Positions 7,961 to 17,012 of a DNA stretch of 64,000 nt are shown piece after piece. The DNA is taken from assembly GCF_963678865.1 (NCBI RefSeq), contig NZ_OY787459.1:3004501-3068500 (forward strand), read 5' to 3'. The notes beneath the pieces are model-generated. The model made no database searches. It was given only the letters and a program-made list of their open reading frames with translations, and was not told where the DNA came from. Origin of the DNA: Maridesulfovibrio sp. GTDB taxonomy: Bacteria; Desulfobacterota; Desulfovibrionia; Desulfovibrionales; Desulfovibrionaceae. Each line of letters begins with the position of its first letter. The stretch's first letter is position 1. The position numbers were made by a program, and so were the translations under genes.

Positions 7961-9151
7961 TTATTTAAAAGGTGCGATAGCTTTTTTGAAACCTTCGCGG
8001 GATCTTTCGATTACTTCGGTTCCTACGCAGAAGGCGAGGCGGAAGTAGCCGGGGAAGCCGAATCCTGTTCCGGGTACGGCGAGTATTTTTTCTTCCTGCA
8101 GTGCGGCGCAGAATTTTACGTCATCACCGCCGGGTGCTTCGGGGAAGAAGTAAAAAGCGCCCTTGGGCATGGTGTAGGAATATCCGGCATCTTTTAGAAC
8201 TGAATCCATGGCATTGCGGCGTTCAAGGTAGATGTTTTTATCAACCTGAGAGCCGAGGGCTTTTTCAAGCAGCTTCTGGCCTACTGCCGGTGCGTTTACA
8301 AAGCCGAGGATGCGGTTGGTGAGCACCAGACCGGCCATGAGTTTTTCTTTGCCCGGCATGTCGGGATTGAGCAGGCCGTAGCCTACACGTTCTCCGGCAA
8401 GGGAAAGGTTTTTGGAAAAGGAACTTACCACCACGCTGTAGGGGTAGAGCGGCAGTACGGAGGGTACTTCCACGTCATCGAAAGCGAGGAAACGGTATGG
8501 TTCGTCCGCAACGAGAAAGATAGGACGTTCACGGCCTTCGTTTGCTTTTTTAAGCACTGCGGCCAGACCTTCAAGTTCTGCTTTGGTGTAAATAGCCCCG
8601 GTGGGGTTGTTGGGGGAGTTGATGAGCAGCACTCGTGTTTTTTCGTTGATGGCGGCTTCAATGGCATCGAGGTCCAGCTCAAATGTCAGCGGCTTGGAGG
8701 GCACAGTAACCAGTTCGCCGCCGGAGTTCTGGGCATAGAAGCCGTATTCAACGAAATATGGGGCGGGGCAGAGAATCTGGTCGCCCGGTTCGAGGATGGC
8801 CCGGTACAGGGCGTTGATGGCACCGGCAGCACCGCAGGTGATGATCAGATCGGAACCGGATACCTCTACACCCTGTTCTTCAGAGACAGTCTTCGCCAGC
8901 TTCTCACGTACACTGGGGTAGCCGAAGTTGGGCATGTAGCCGAAAGCAAAGGGCTTGTCTGCAGTTTCGGCCAGCTCTTTGAGTCCTTCACCTACTGCCG
9001 CAGGTGCAGGGACATCCGGGTTTCCCAGTGAAAAATCACAGACTGCGTCTTCACCGTATTTTTTCTTAAGTTCTATGCCTGTTTCGAACATTTTGCGAAT
9101 CCAGGATGAACATTCGATGTAACCTTCCACTTGGGTTGAAAGAAGTTTCAT
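7961..9151 (-). CDS. PLP-dependent class I/II aminotransferase
   Basis: A 396-residue fold-type I aminotransferase of the aspartate/aromatic group. It would transfer an amino group between an amino acid and a 2-oxo acid in the cytoplasm. Key sites are NSPNNPTGAIY (substrate and cofactor binding), VADEPYRFLAF (Asp and Tyr touching the PLP ring) and SFSKNLSLAGERVGY, in which the Lys forms the Schiff base. A GGAG lies 7 nt before the ATG. It is 18 nt downstream of the helicase gene and may share its transcript. Exact substrate is not resolvable; the family often includes aspartate or alanine aminotransferases. Confidence 0.92.
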   Translation of the reverse strand: MKLLSTQVEGYIECSSWIRKMFETGIELKKKYGEDAVCDFSLGNPDVPAPAAVGEGLKELAETADKPFAFGYMPNFGYPSVREKLAKTVSEEQGVEVSGSDLIITCGAAGAINALYRAILEPGDQILCPAPYFVEYGFYAQNSGGELVTVPSKPLTFELDLDAIEAAINEKTRVLLINSPNNPTGAIYTKAELEGLAAVLKKANEGRERPIFLVADEPYRFLAFDDVEVPSVLPLYPYSVVVSSFSKNLSLAGERVGYGLLNPDMPGKEKLMAGLVLTNRILGFVNAPAVGQKLLEKALGSQVDKNIYLERRNAMDSVLKDAGYSYTMPKGAFYFFPEAPGGDDVKFCAALQEEKILAVPGTGFGFPGYFRLAFCVGTEVIERSREGFKKAIAPFK

Positions 9152-9169
9152 TTAAAATCTCCACTTTTA

Positions 9170-10711
9170 TTATCTGCGGTTTTTATTGGAATTCCCGCTG
9201 CTGCCCTTATTCTGATAGTGTCCGCCTTTCGGCTTGCCACTGTAGTTCTTTGTGCGGGGGCGGGATCTTCTCTGGGGTCTGGGCTTTGGTGCCGGAGGCT
9301 GTTCTGGACGGGCATGCAGGGATTTCTGGTATAAACCGTCCAGAAGCATGCCCACAAGGATGCACTGTTCATCATCGTCGGCCAGTTGCCGGACCAGATT
9401 TTTATAGCGTCCGATACGTTCTTTTTCAAGAATGGTTTTTGATCGGAACTGTCCTTCAAGGATAGTGGTCAGCCTTTCGTTGATGGTTTCCAGAACCTGC
9501 TTGTCATCCGGAAGTTCGCGGACTTCAAAATTGATATTGTAGGCTGTGGCAATGCGTTGCAGCTCGATTTTCTGGATGACGTCCACAAGGGATATTGCCA
9601 CTCCTGAAGAACCTGCGCGACCTGTTCTGCCTGCGCGGTGGATGTAGGATTCCTTGTCTTCCGGAGGCTCGTACATGATTACGTGGGAGAGATCCGGCAC
9701 ATCAATGCCGCGAGCGGCGATATCGGTGGCCACGAGGAAGCGCACTTCCCCGGTTCGCAATTGGGCCAATACCCGTTCACGTTTTGATTGCGAGAGGTCC
9801 GAGGTCAGATCTGCGGCATTGAAGCCGAAGTTGTTGAGCACGGCGCTGACGAATTCAACATTCGCTTTGGTATTACAGAAAATGATGGCCGAGGTGGGGT
9901 TTTCCATTTCAAGGATGCGCATGAGCTGGCGTTCCTTGCCCATGGAAGGCACCTCGTAATAGGCATGATCTATCTCGGTTACATGGACCTGCTTGCTGCT
10001 CAGGCTGAGCATCTGCGGTTTGTACATAAATTCTTTGGAGAGCCGGATGACGTGTTCCGGGAAAGTCGCTGAAAACATGTATGTGGAGATGGGCCTGCGC
10101 GGCAGGTAGGATTTCACTTCGCGCATATCCGGGTAGAACCCGATGGAAAGCATGCGGTCCGCTTCATCGAAAATAAGGGTTTCGAGATCTTCAAGGTCAA
10201 AGGTGCGCCGCAGCAGGTGGTCGAGGATCCTGCCCGGTGTTCCCACAACCATGTGAGCGCCTTTTTCCAGTTCTTCGCGCTGATGTCCGTAGCCGACCCC
10301 GCCGTAAACAGAGAGAACCCGCAGGCCGGAGCCTGCAAAAATCTTTTCGGCTTCACGTTCCACCTGCCGGGCCAGTTCGCGGGTAGGCACAAGGATCAGG
10401 GCCTGAGTGTAATTAATGTTGGGGTCAAGTTTCTCCAGCAGGGGCAGGACGAAAGCGCCTGTCTTTCCACTGCCTGTTTTAGCCTGTACCATGAGGTCGC
10501 GGTGGGAGAGCTGATAAGGGAGAGATTTGGATTGGACCGGGGTTAGTTTTTCCCAGCCCGTCTGGTCAAGGGCGTTCAGTATGGATGGGGGGAGTTCTTC
10601 TTTGGTGATTTCCGGAAGAGCCTCTTCTGGCTCCACTACTTTATCCGGTTCATCATGAACGCTTTCGTTTTGCATTTTCTGAGTGTCTTGGTCGTCTTTT
10701 GAATTGGTCAT
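9170..10711 (-). CDS. DEAD-box ATP-dependent RNA helicase
   Basis: A 513-residue DEAD-box helicase, likely acting in ribosome assembly or RNA turnover. A charged N-terminal leader (about 45 residues) is followed by the Q motif region WEKLTPVQSKSLP, motif I AKTGSGKTGAF, PTRELARQ, TPGRI, DEAD, SAT, then domain 2 with ATDIAARGIDVPD and HRAGRTGRAG. The tail beyond about residue 450 is basic and Pro/Arg/Lys/Gly-rich, as in RhlE/CsdA-type enzymes with RNA-binding tails. No DbpA-type RNA-binding domain is evident. An AGGA-type SD precedes the ATG. Confidence 0.95.
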   Translation of the reverse strand: MTNSKDDQDTQKMQNESVHDEPDKVVEPEEALPEITKEELPPSILNALDQTGWEKLTPVQSKSLPYQLSHRDLMVQAKTGSGKTGAFVLPLLEKLDPNINYTQALILVPTRELARQVEREAEKIFAGSGLRVLSVYGGVGYGHQREELEKGAHMVVGTPGRILDHLLRRTFDLEDLETLIFDEADRMLSIGFYPDMREVKSYLPRRPISTYMFSATFPEHVIRLSKEFMYKPQMLSLSSKQVHVTEIDHAYYEVPSMGKERQLMRILEMENPTSAIIFCNTKANVEFVSAVLNNFGFNAADLTSDLSQSKRERVLAQLRTGEVRFLVATDIAARGIDVPDLSHVIMYEPPEDKESYIHRAGRTGRAGSSGVAISLVDVIQKIELQRIATAYNINFEVRELPDDKQVLETINERLTTILEGQFRSKTILEKERIGRYKNLVRQLADDDEQCILVGMLLDGLYQKSLHARPEQPPAPKPRPQRRSRPRTKNYSGKPKGGHYQNKGSSGNSNKNRR

Positions 10712-10914
10712 AAATGTTTTTCCTGTATAAACTTGAAATATCCGCTAAACACTACGCTATAAGCATTGGATTTTGCAAAGGGTATTTTGTTATGTAATTG
10801 ATGTTATCGATAATTTAAATAAAAAGCTGCTCATGTAATTTACTTTAACTATTTGATCTCAATGTAAAATTGCAGGTAATCCTGAAATGTTTAAATCTGT
10901 GTCCGGGTGTTGAA

Positions 10915-11394
10915 ATGATAGAAAAAATGATGTCCAGAAAGGTGTATTTTGTCCTCAGATGTATTCTGGCTGCCGTGTTTTTATACGCAGGAGCCGGGAA
11001 AATCATGGATGTACAAGGTTTTGCCACGGTCATCAGCGGTTATGGCCTGCTGCCCGGACAATTGAATTATGTTGCTGCGGTTGTGCTGCCTCTTGCGGAG
11101 ATAGTTATCGCTCTCGGATTGCTTTTGGATGTAAAAGGAGCCCTCTCATCATATTCAGTATTGTTGCTAGTGTTCATGGCAGTGCTGGCTCATGGCATCA
11201 ATATGGGGCTGGATGTTGATTGCGGTTGTTTTGCTGCCGGGGATCCGGAAGGGGAAGCTTACCATTCTCTGCGTGAAGCACTTCTGCGCGATGCGTTCCT
11301 GTTGTTGGGGTGCGGATATCTTTACCTGCTGCGCCTGGTGAAAGGGTTTCGTGCCCGGCCTGTGCAGGCTTTTGTTACTAGTCAGGAATTTTAA
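10915..11394 (+). CDS. MauE/DoxX-family redox-associated membrane protein
   Basis: A four-helix membrane protein of the DoxX/MauE group, whose members work with thiol or quinone redox partners. A longer frame opens with TTG at 10870, but the ATG at 10915 (MIEKMMSRKVYF) gives a compact protein of 159 residues that starts right before TM1; ATGs at 10927 and 10930 are alternatives. TM1 holds LRCILAAVFLYAGAGKI, a hallmark of the family. A Cys pair VDCGCFAAGDPEG follows TM3, as in MauE-type proteins. It is 17 nt upstream of a rhodanese lipoprotein gene, which fits a joint sulfur or thiol role. Confidence 0.85.
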   Translation: MIEKMMSRKVYFVLRCILAAVFLYAGAGKIMDVQGFATVISGYGLLPGQLNYVAAVVLPLAEIVIALGLLLDVKGALSSYSVLLLVFMAVLAHGINMGLDVDCGCFAAGDPEGEAYHSLREALLRDAFLLLGCGYLYLLRLVKGFRARPVQAFVTSQEF

Positions 11395-11411
11395 ATTTGG
11401 AGGATGATGGA

Positions 11412-11939
11412 ATGAAGATGGTTAAGAATATTTCTGTAATCGCTGCATTGTGCGCGCTGATGTTTGCCATGACCGGCTGCCTCGGTTCAGACAAATTCGC
11501 ACAGGAAGTGGAAAAGGAAAAGGGTGCGGTCAAGCTGGTTAAGGAAGTACAGCGTGGCGGTTACGACATTATCACTACTCCCGAGCTGAAGGCTCTCCTG
11601 GATAAGAAAGAGGACATGATCATCATCGATACCATGCCCTATGAAGCCAGCTACAAAAAAGAGCATGTCCCCGGCGCCAAGCAGTTCCTGTTCCCCATTC
11701 CCGACATGGTTGAGTGGGATGTAAAGGAAACTGACGGAAAGACCAAAGAGCAGTTCATCGAATTGCTCGGACCGGATAAGGATAAGCTCATTGTGGTTTA
11801 CTGCGGTTTCGTAAAATGCACCCGCAGCCACAACGGTGCCGCATGGGCCAAGAAGCTCGGCTACACCAACGTTAAGAGATACCCCGGCGGCATCTTTGCA
11901 TGGAAAGGTGCTAAATATCCCGTCGGTTCCGTAAAATAA
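11412..11939 (+). CDS. Rhodanese-domain lipoprotein
   Basis: An exported, lipid-anchored single-domain rhodanese that would bind or transfer sulfane sulfur at the cell surface or periplasm. The ATG at 11412 is chosen because GGAGG lies 8 nt upstream; the open frame extends further with no sense as a start. The signal peptide ends in the lipobox AMTGC. The rhodanese core runs from about residue 55 to 170, with DTMPYEASYKKEHVPGA early and the active-site Cys in the loop VYCGFVKCTR. It forms a pair with the DoxX/MauE gene just upstream. Confidence 0.9.
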   Translation: MKMVKNISVIAALCALMFAMTGCLGSDKFAQEVEKEKGAVKLVKEVQRGGYDIITTPELKALLDKKEDMIIIDTMPYEASYKKEHVPGAKQFLFPIPDMVEWDVKETDGKTKEQFIELLGPDKDKLIVVYCGFVKCTRSHNGAAWAKKLGYTNVKRYPGGIFAWKGAKYPVGSVK

Positions 11940-11972
11940 GCAATAAGAACCGGATTCCGGTTCTCTCTCCCG

Positions 11973-12006
11973 GCCCCGGTGCGCTGTGCTCCGGGGCTTT
12001 TTTTTT
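11973..12006 (+). terminator. Intrinsic terminator after the rhodanese gene
   Basis: Stem GCCCCGG/CCGGGGC with an 11-nt loop, followed by nine T residues. A smaller hairpin (GAACCG...CGGTTC at 11947-11963) lies just before it. Confidence 0.85.
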
Positions 12007-13084
12007 ACCGTTCTATCCCCACTAGAATCCCATCAGCTTCACTGCCTTTTAAAAAAGCCTTGCCGATAGCCCTGCATGCGCTTTCCATCTTTTCTTCGGA
12101 AAAGCGGCGGCATGTTTCCAGCAATTCTCTGATGCCTTCCCCTTCCCTTTCGAATGCCCCCAGCAACCCCCGGCTGGAGATGAAAATCCGGTCCCCTTTG
12201 TGAATTTTATAAGTTGAGCAGGGTAGTAGGCCGAGGCCTAGGCTTCCTAGATTTCCGCTCTGCCTTTCAATCAGGGTGTGGCTTTTGTCTGCCCGCATCA
12301 GGATCATCGGCAATGCCCCGGCATTGACAGCGGTCAGCTTCTCCGCATCACGGTTGAAATGGACATAGCTTGCTGAAAAATCGTTTTCGCCATTGCAATC
12401 CTCCAACTGCAACCCGACGTTTCGCAGGGTTTCAGAGGGATTGAAGAGAGGACCGCTGTTTGCTGCCAGTATGGTCCGAACCTTGTTGCGTATTTTTTCA
12501 GTACTGCCCGGGGGGGTGTTCAGGAGCAGGTGGTTTTCGTTACTGTCATCCATGACGATAGCTTCATGCATGGCCGAAGCACACGGTGCAGCTGAGGAAT
12601 AGAAAACAGCCCTTGCTCCGGTTGCGGGAAAAGGTGTTTCGTTTATCCGGGATGCTTCAGCTTTTTTTGCAGGTAGTTTCAGTTGCTTATCGCAGTTGTT
12701 GAGTTTGAGATGCAGCCTGATACGGTTGATGACATCTTTGTAGATGAAAGGTTTAACTATAAAGTCTACGGCCCCGGCGTCATATCCCCTTGAGGTGTTG
12801 CTGTCGTCGTCCAGCGCACTCAAAAATATTATAGGAATTTCAGATGTTTCTGGGGATAACCGTAGTACTGTTGCACATTCGAAGCCCGTTTCATCCGGCA
12901 TCATTATGTCCAGCAGTATGAGGTCCGGTTTTTTTTGCTCGGCCAGTTTTCTTCCGCTGCGGCCATTTGTTGCTGTAAGGATATTGTAGCCCTGCTGGAG
13001 CAATACAATTTCAAGGAATTCCAAGTTGAAAGGCTCATCATCTACAATGAGTATGGTCGGAATATTATTTGGATAGATGGGCAT
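12005..13084 (-). CDS. Response regulator with degenerate SpoIIE-like phosphatase domain
   Basis: A 359-residue protein. Residues 10-125 are a good receiver domain: VDDEP, phosphoacceptor Asp in LILLDIMMPDETG, Ser/Thr region IFLSALDD and Lys in FIVKPF. Residues about 160-358 follow the order of a SpoIIE/PP2C domain, with VNAGALPMILM matching the NAGH segment. The metal-binding residues are lost, however: the region equivalent to DvsGHG reads DDSNENH, the SDG motif reads SRG, and the final DD reads ADG. It is probably a binding or scaffold module rather than a phosphatase. AGAGGAG lies 7 nt before the ATG. The gene is convergent with the rhodanese gene. Confidence 0.85.
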   Translation of the reverse strand: MPIYPNNIPTILIVDDEPFNLEFLEIVLLQQGYNILTATNGRSGRKLAEQKKPDLILLDIMMPDETGFECATVLRLSPETSEIPIIFLSALDDDSNTSRGYDAGAVDFIVKPFIYKDVINRIRLHLKLNNCDKQLKLPAKKAEASRINETPFPATGARAVFYSSAAPCASAMHEAIVMDDSNENHLLLNTPPGSTEKIRNKVRTILAANSGPLFNPSETLRNVGLQLEDCNGENDFSASYVHFNRDAEKLTAVNAGALPMILMRADKSHTLIERQSGNLGSLGLGLLPCSTYKIHKGDRIFISSRGLLGAFEREGEGIRELLETCRRFSEEKMESACRAIGKAFLKGSEADGILVGIER

Positions 13085-13273
13085 TTTCTGACTCCTCTGC
13101 GTGAGTGCGTAAGGGTTATGTGCCTGTCAAAAAAGGTTCAAGCCTGTAAAAAATTTTGGGTCTGTTGAAAAAGGTGTATTTTATTCGTATTTTGTCGTTG
13201 CTAAGAAAGTTGCTGTTGCGTTAGATTGTGCCTTATTTTGATCATACAACTTTTATCAGCAGGAGTTGATAAC

Positions 13274-14380
13274 ATGCTTATTGGTATCCCTAAAGAGGTT
13301 AAGACCATGGAGAACAGAGTCTCCATGACTCCCGGAGGTGTGGAAACACTTGTGCGCCGCGGTCATGCCGTTGTGGTGGAAAAAGGCGCGGGATTGGGTT
13401 CCGGTCTTTCCGATGATGAATACATTGCCGCAGGTGCCAGAATAGGTTCTGTGGATGATGCATGGGCTGCGGACATGGTTATCAAGGTTAAAGAACCTAT
13501 TGCTTCGGAATACAAATACCTGCGTGAAAACCTCCTGCTGTTTACCTATCTGCACCTTGCTGCGGACGAAGCCCTGACCAAAGTCCTGCTTGAGTCCGGT
13601 ACTGCCGGGGTTGCTTATGAAACAGTCCAGCTGCCCGACGGTTCCCTGCCCCTGCTTACTCCCATGAGTGAGGTGGCAGGCCGCATGGCTGCGCAGGAAG
13701 GAGCCCTGCATCTTGAAAAGCCCAAAGGCGGGCGCGGCATCCTTGTGGGCGGTGTGCCCGGTGTTGCCCCTGCAAAAGTTATGGTGCTCGGTGGCGGCGT
13801 GGTCGGCACCAATGCGGCTAAAATAGCCGCAGGCATGGGGGCGAATGTTACCATTTTTGATGTTAACCATGCCCGTCTGCAATATCTTGACGATATTTTT
13901 AATGGCCGGGTAAACACCATGACTTCCACCGAGCCCAATATCCGTGCCGCTGTAGCTGAAGCTGATCTGGTCATTGGTGCTGTGCTCATTCCCGGTGCCA
14001 AGGCTCCCAATCTGGTTACCCGCGGCATGCTTTCCACTATGAAGGAAGGCGCGGTAATTGTCGATGTCGCCGTTGATCAGGGGGGGTGTGTTGAAACCAT
14101 CAAGCCCACCACCCATACCGATCCGACCTATGTTGTGGACGGCGTAGTTCATTATGGAGTTGCCAATATGCCCGGTGCGGTTCCCAGAACATCTACTTTT
14201 GCACTTGTAAACCAGACCCTGCCTTACGCTCTGCAGCTTGCGGATAAAGGACTGGACGCCCTGCGTGACAATCCTTCCCTCAAGCTCGGACTGAACACCA
14301 TGAACGGTAAGCTGACCTGTTCCGCTGTGGGGGACGCTTTCGGCATTGAGTCTATAACTCCTGAAGAAGCTCTGGCCTGA
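13274..14380 (+). CDS. ald: Alanine dehydrogenase
   Basis: Catalyses reversible NAD-dependent oxidative deamination of L-alanine to pyruvate and ammonia. The start at 13274 ([20 protein letters not shown]) matches the family N-terminus and has AGGAG 8 nt upstream; this gives 368 residues, the usual size. Visible are the substrate-binding Lys in VIKVKEP, the catalytic His in FTYLHLAAD, the NAD-binding Rossmann motif [18 protein letters not shown] and the conserved AVDQGGC. It is flanked by gaps on both sides and followed by a hairpin terminator, so likely monocistronic. In sulfate reducers such enzymes let alanine serve as carbon, nitrogen or osmolyte source; that role is inference. Confidence 0.96.
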   Translation: MLIGIPKEVKTMENRVSMTPGGVETLVRRGHAVVVEKGAGLGSGLSDDEYIAAGARIGSVDDAWAADMVIKVKEPIASEYKYLRENLLLFTYLHLAADEALTKVLLESGTAGVAYETVQLPDGSLPLLTPMSEVAGRMAAQEGALHLEKPKGGRGILVGGVPGVAPAKVMVLGGGVVGTNAAKIAAGMGANVTIFDVNHARLQYLDDIFNGRVNTMTSTEPNIRAAVAEADLVIGAVLIPGAKAPNLVTRGMLSTMKEGAVIVDVAVDQGGCVETIKPTTHTDPTYVVDGVVHYGVANMPGAVPRTSTFALVNQTLPYALQLADKGLDALRDNPSLKLGLNTMNGKLTCSAVGDAFGIESITPEEALA

Positions 14381-14408
14381 TTTTAAAGTATAAATTCGGC
14401 TGTTATGA

Positions 14409-14441
14409 GGGATGGAGGCTACGGCTTTCATCCCTTTTTTT
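14409..14441 (+). terminator. Intrinsic terminator after ald
   Basis: GGGATG...CATCCC stem with a G/C-containing loop, followed by seven T residues. Confidence 0.8.
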
Positions 14442-14542
14442 GGGAGTTATTTTTCAATTTCCGCAAATTTTAATTTTATAAGTGATAAAAACTATTGTTT
14501 GGAATATAATTAAAGATGAGATCAATTGTGTTTGAAGGAGTT

Positions 14543-14761
14543 ATGATGTCTGACGTCGGACGTTTTGTTGTAGAAAATATAACTATGGACGAGGCTTACC
14601 GTCTTATACCTTGTCTGAATTGGTTTGTGCCAGCAGCGTGGAGAGGGGCCTGTGATGTTGACTGCCGCCTTGTTTCGAGTCCTGTCCACAACCCATGCCT
14701 TGGGGACAGGACTCGTTGCAGTTCCCTATCGTGTATGGATAGAAATCAGGATGAATTATGA
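14543..14761 (+). CDS. Small Cys-containing ORF coupled to the sensor kinase gene
   Basis: A possible 72-residue protein of unknown function. The start ATGATG is preceded by GAAGGAG at good spacing. The stop TGA overlaps the kinase ATG in the arrangement ATGA, which suggests translational coupling. The product contains six cysteines, mostly in its C-terminal half, and has no recognisable domain or signal. Against a true gene: its second half coincides with a perfect 12-bp inverted repeat (14676-14715), so the region may instead be a regulatory leader whose translation matters more than its product. Confidence 0.45.
   Translation: MMSDVGRFVVENITMDEAYRLIPCLNWFVPAAWRGACDVDCRLVSSPVHNPCLGDRTRCSSLSCMDRNQDEL
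14676..14715 (+). promoter_or_regulatory. Perfect 12-bp stem-loop upstream of sensor kinase
   Basis: CGAGTCCTGTCC at 14676-14687 is exactly complementary to GGACAGGACTCG at 14704-14715, with a 16-nt loop. No T-run follows, so it is not an ordinary terminator. A second, smaller hairpin (CTATC...GATAG, 14727-14743) lies between it and the kinase start. Placement 40 nt upstream of the kinase ATG suggests control of its translation. Confidence 0.6.
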
Positions 14762-16566
14762 ACCGTAGGCATAGTCCGGGTAGATTGATGCTGTTGTGCT
14801 TTGTGCTTTATGCAGCAGTCCTGTGGGGGGTGGATACATTATTCGAATTCCTCTGGTTCAATGAATCAAATGAAGGGTTCCTGGATCTGTTGTTTGCTTT
14901 TGGAGATCAGCATGAACTGCTTATGCGTTTTATGATGATCAGTTCCCTTGTTTTAGGTGGAGCAGTGGTTTCAGTCCTGTATACCAGAGTTTCACGTTCA
15001 GAGGGGGCGGCTCGAGAAAGCAAGGAAGAGCTTAAAACTTTATTCAATTCCATCGGAGATGCGGTGATTGCTACCGACGCTCAGGGGCGGGTTACACGCA
15101 TGAATCCTGTTGCCGAGCAACTCACCGGCTGGGCTATTGCAGATGCGAAGGGGCTTGATCTGACTCAGGTCTTCAAAATTATCAATTCCGTCACCCAGCA
15201 CCCGTGTGCGAATCCGGTTGATAAGGTTTTGAAATCAAGGTCAGTGGTCGGTCTTGCCAATCATACTACACTTGTTTCTCTCCAAGGGGATGAATACCAG
15301 ATTGCCGATTCTGCTGCCCCCGTGTTTGATGAAGACGGTGAAGTTGCCGGAACTGTTCTTGTTTTCAGAGATGTCAGTGAGGAGTACCTCCGCAGGGAGG
15401 AACTGCGTAGATTGCGTAATTACCTGTCCAATATAATTGATTCCATGCCGTCCATTCTTGTGGGCGTTGATTCTGAAGGCAAGGTTACGCAGTGGAATAT
15501 GACTGCTGAAAAGGTAACCGGTATTTCTTCCGGTGATGCGTTCGGTAAATCCCTTGTCTCAGTTTTTCCACGCATGGCTGCCGAAATGGACAAGGTCCGT
15601 GAGAGCATACGTACCCGCAAACCCTGCACTGAGGAGCGTAAGTCCCGGCAGGGTGAGGGAGGGGTGTGTTATGAGGATGTGACTATTTTTCCGCTTATCG
15701 CCAACGGTGTTGATGGAGCAGTCATCCAGATTGATGATGTTACTGAACGCTGCAATCTGGAACAGATGATGATCCAGACTGAAAAAATGATGTCCGTGGG
15801 CGGATTGGCTGCCGGCATGGCTCATGAAATCAATAATCCTTTGGCGGCCATATCCGGTAACACCCAAAATATACTTAACCGTATTTACAAGGACTTGAAT
15901 AAGAACCGTGAGGTGGCAATGGAATGCAACGTGGAGCTTGATAGTATGCGTGAATATCTTTCACGCAGAGAGATTCCAAAAATGCTCTCCGGCATTACCG
16001 ATTCATGCAATCGGGCGGCAACCATTGTCAGCAATATGCTGCGGTTCAGCCGTAAGAGCCGACGTGTTTTTAAGCATTGTAACTTGGCTGAATTGATGAA
16101 TAATACCATTGAACTGGCAGCCAACGATTATGATATCAAACGAAAGTATGATTTCAGGAAAATAGAAATAGTTAAAAAATACAGTCCCGAACTTACAGAA
16201 GTCCTTTGCGAAGAGAACGAAATTCAACAGGTGTTTCTCAATCTTCTTAAAAATGGCGCTCAGGCCATGATGGAAAAGGAATATATTGATGATAGCCCAT
16301 GTTTTACCCTAAGATTGAAAAAGGAAGGTCACATGGCTGTTGTGGAAGTCGAAGACAACGGTCCGGGCATGCTCGAGGATGTACGTAAAAGGGTCTTCGA
16401 ACCGTTCTTCTCCACTAAACGTGTCGGTTATGGGACCGGATTGGGATTGTCGGTTTCCTACTTCATTATTACCGATCAGCATAAGGGATCAATGGAAGTT
16501 AACTCTGTTCCGGGCAGTTGGACCCGGTTTGGACTTAAGATACCGATTTCAGGGCAGGAGGCGTAG
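14758..16566 (+). CDS. PAS-domain sensor histidine kinase
   Basis: A 602-residue membrane-bound two-component kinase. Two TM helices (about 9-29 and 57-78) are separated by a short acidic extracytoplasmic segment. Then come PAS 1 (about 90-195, DAVIATDAQGRVTRMNP), PAS 2 (about 215-330, PSILVGVDSEGKVTQWN), HisKA with the phosphorylated His in GMAHEINNPLAAISG near 357, and HATPase with VEDNGPGM and GYGTGLGLSVSY. It ends 2 nt before a receiver-only gene, its likely partner. The ATG overlaps the stop of the small upstream ORF. Signal unknown. Confidence 0.93.
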   Translation: MNRRHSPGRLMLLCFVLYAAVLWGVDTLFEFLWFNESNEGFLDLLFAFGDQHELLMRFMMISSLVLGGAVVSVLYTRVSRSEGAARESKEELKTLFNSIGDAVIATDAQGRVTRMNPVAEQLTGWAIADAKGLDLTQVFKIINSVTQHPCANPVDKVLKSRSVVGLANHTTLVSLQGDEYQIADSAAPVFDEDGEVAGTVLVFRDVSEEYLRREELRRLRNYLSNIIDSMPSILVGVDSEGKVTQWNMTAEKVTGISSGDAFGKSLVSVFPRMAAEMDKVRESIRTRKPCTEERKSRQGEGGVCYEDVTIFPLIANGVDGAVIQIDDVTERCNLEQMMIQTEKMMSVGGLAAGMAHEINNPLAAISGNTQNILNRIYKDLNKNREVAMECNVELDSMREYLSRREIPKMLSGITDSCNRAATIVSNMLRFSRKSRRVFKHCNLAELMNNTIELAANDYDIKRKYDFRKIEIVKKYSPELTEVLCEENEIQQVFLNLLKNGAQAMMEKEYIDDSPCFTLRLKKEGHMAVVEVEDNGPGMLEDVRKRVFEPFFSTKRVGYGTGLGLSVSYFIITDQHKGSMEVNSVPGSWTRFGLKIPISGQEA

Positions 16567-16568
16567 TT

Positions 16569-16937
16569 GTGTCACACTCAATACTTATTCTCGATGATGA
16601 TTTGCATGTAAGGGAAAGTCTTGCGATAAGCCTTGAAGATGAGGAGTTCAATGTATATGAAGTCGGCAGTTCCGAAGAAGCCTTGAGTTTTCTTGATGGC
16701 CGGAGAGTGGATATGGTGGTGGTGGATTTAAGGCTTCCGGGAATGAGCGGCACTGACTTTATCAATGAGGCCCGGCAGAAATGGCCGGAGCTGAAGTATA
16801 TAATTTATACCGGTTCCCCTGAATTCAGTATTCCGGTGGATCTGGCTGAAGTCCCCAGTGTCTCAAACTCCATATTTCTGAAACCATTGCCGAGCTGCGA
16901 GGTCATGATTAACGAAATAAGGCGCATGCTGGGTTAG
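16569..16937 (+). CDS. Single-domain response regulator
   Basis: A 122-residue receiver domain with no output domain. Acidic pocket LDDD, phosphoacceptor Asp in MVVVDLRLPGMSG, Thr in IIYTGSP, and Lys in FLKPLP are all present. It starts with GTG 2 nt after the kinase stop, so the two form a cognate pair. With no output domain, it should act by protein contact or as a phosphate shuttle. Confidence 0.9.
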   Translation: MSHSILILDDDLHVRESLAISLEDEEFNVYEVGSSEEALSFLDGRRVDMVVVDLRLPGMSGTDFINEARQKWPELKYIIYTGSPEFSIPVDLAEVPSVSNSIFLKPLPSCEVMINEIRRMLG

Positions 16938-17012
16938 GTTGATGATAGATTTGCAATAATGAGTGGTTGCCGTTATCAGATAGCCTGAAACGGTTTTCCC
17001 GGAGTGTTTTTT

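Noticed and set aside
13256..14431. 391-codon open frame antisense to ald
   Set aside because: Composition is a mirror of the ald codons, with no domain and no start signal; ald is a firm gene on the plus strand.
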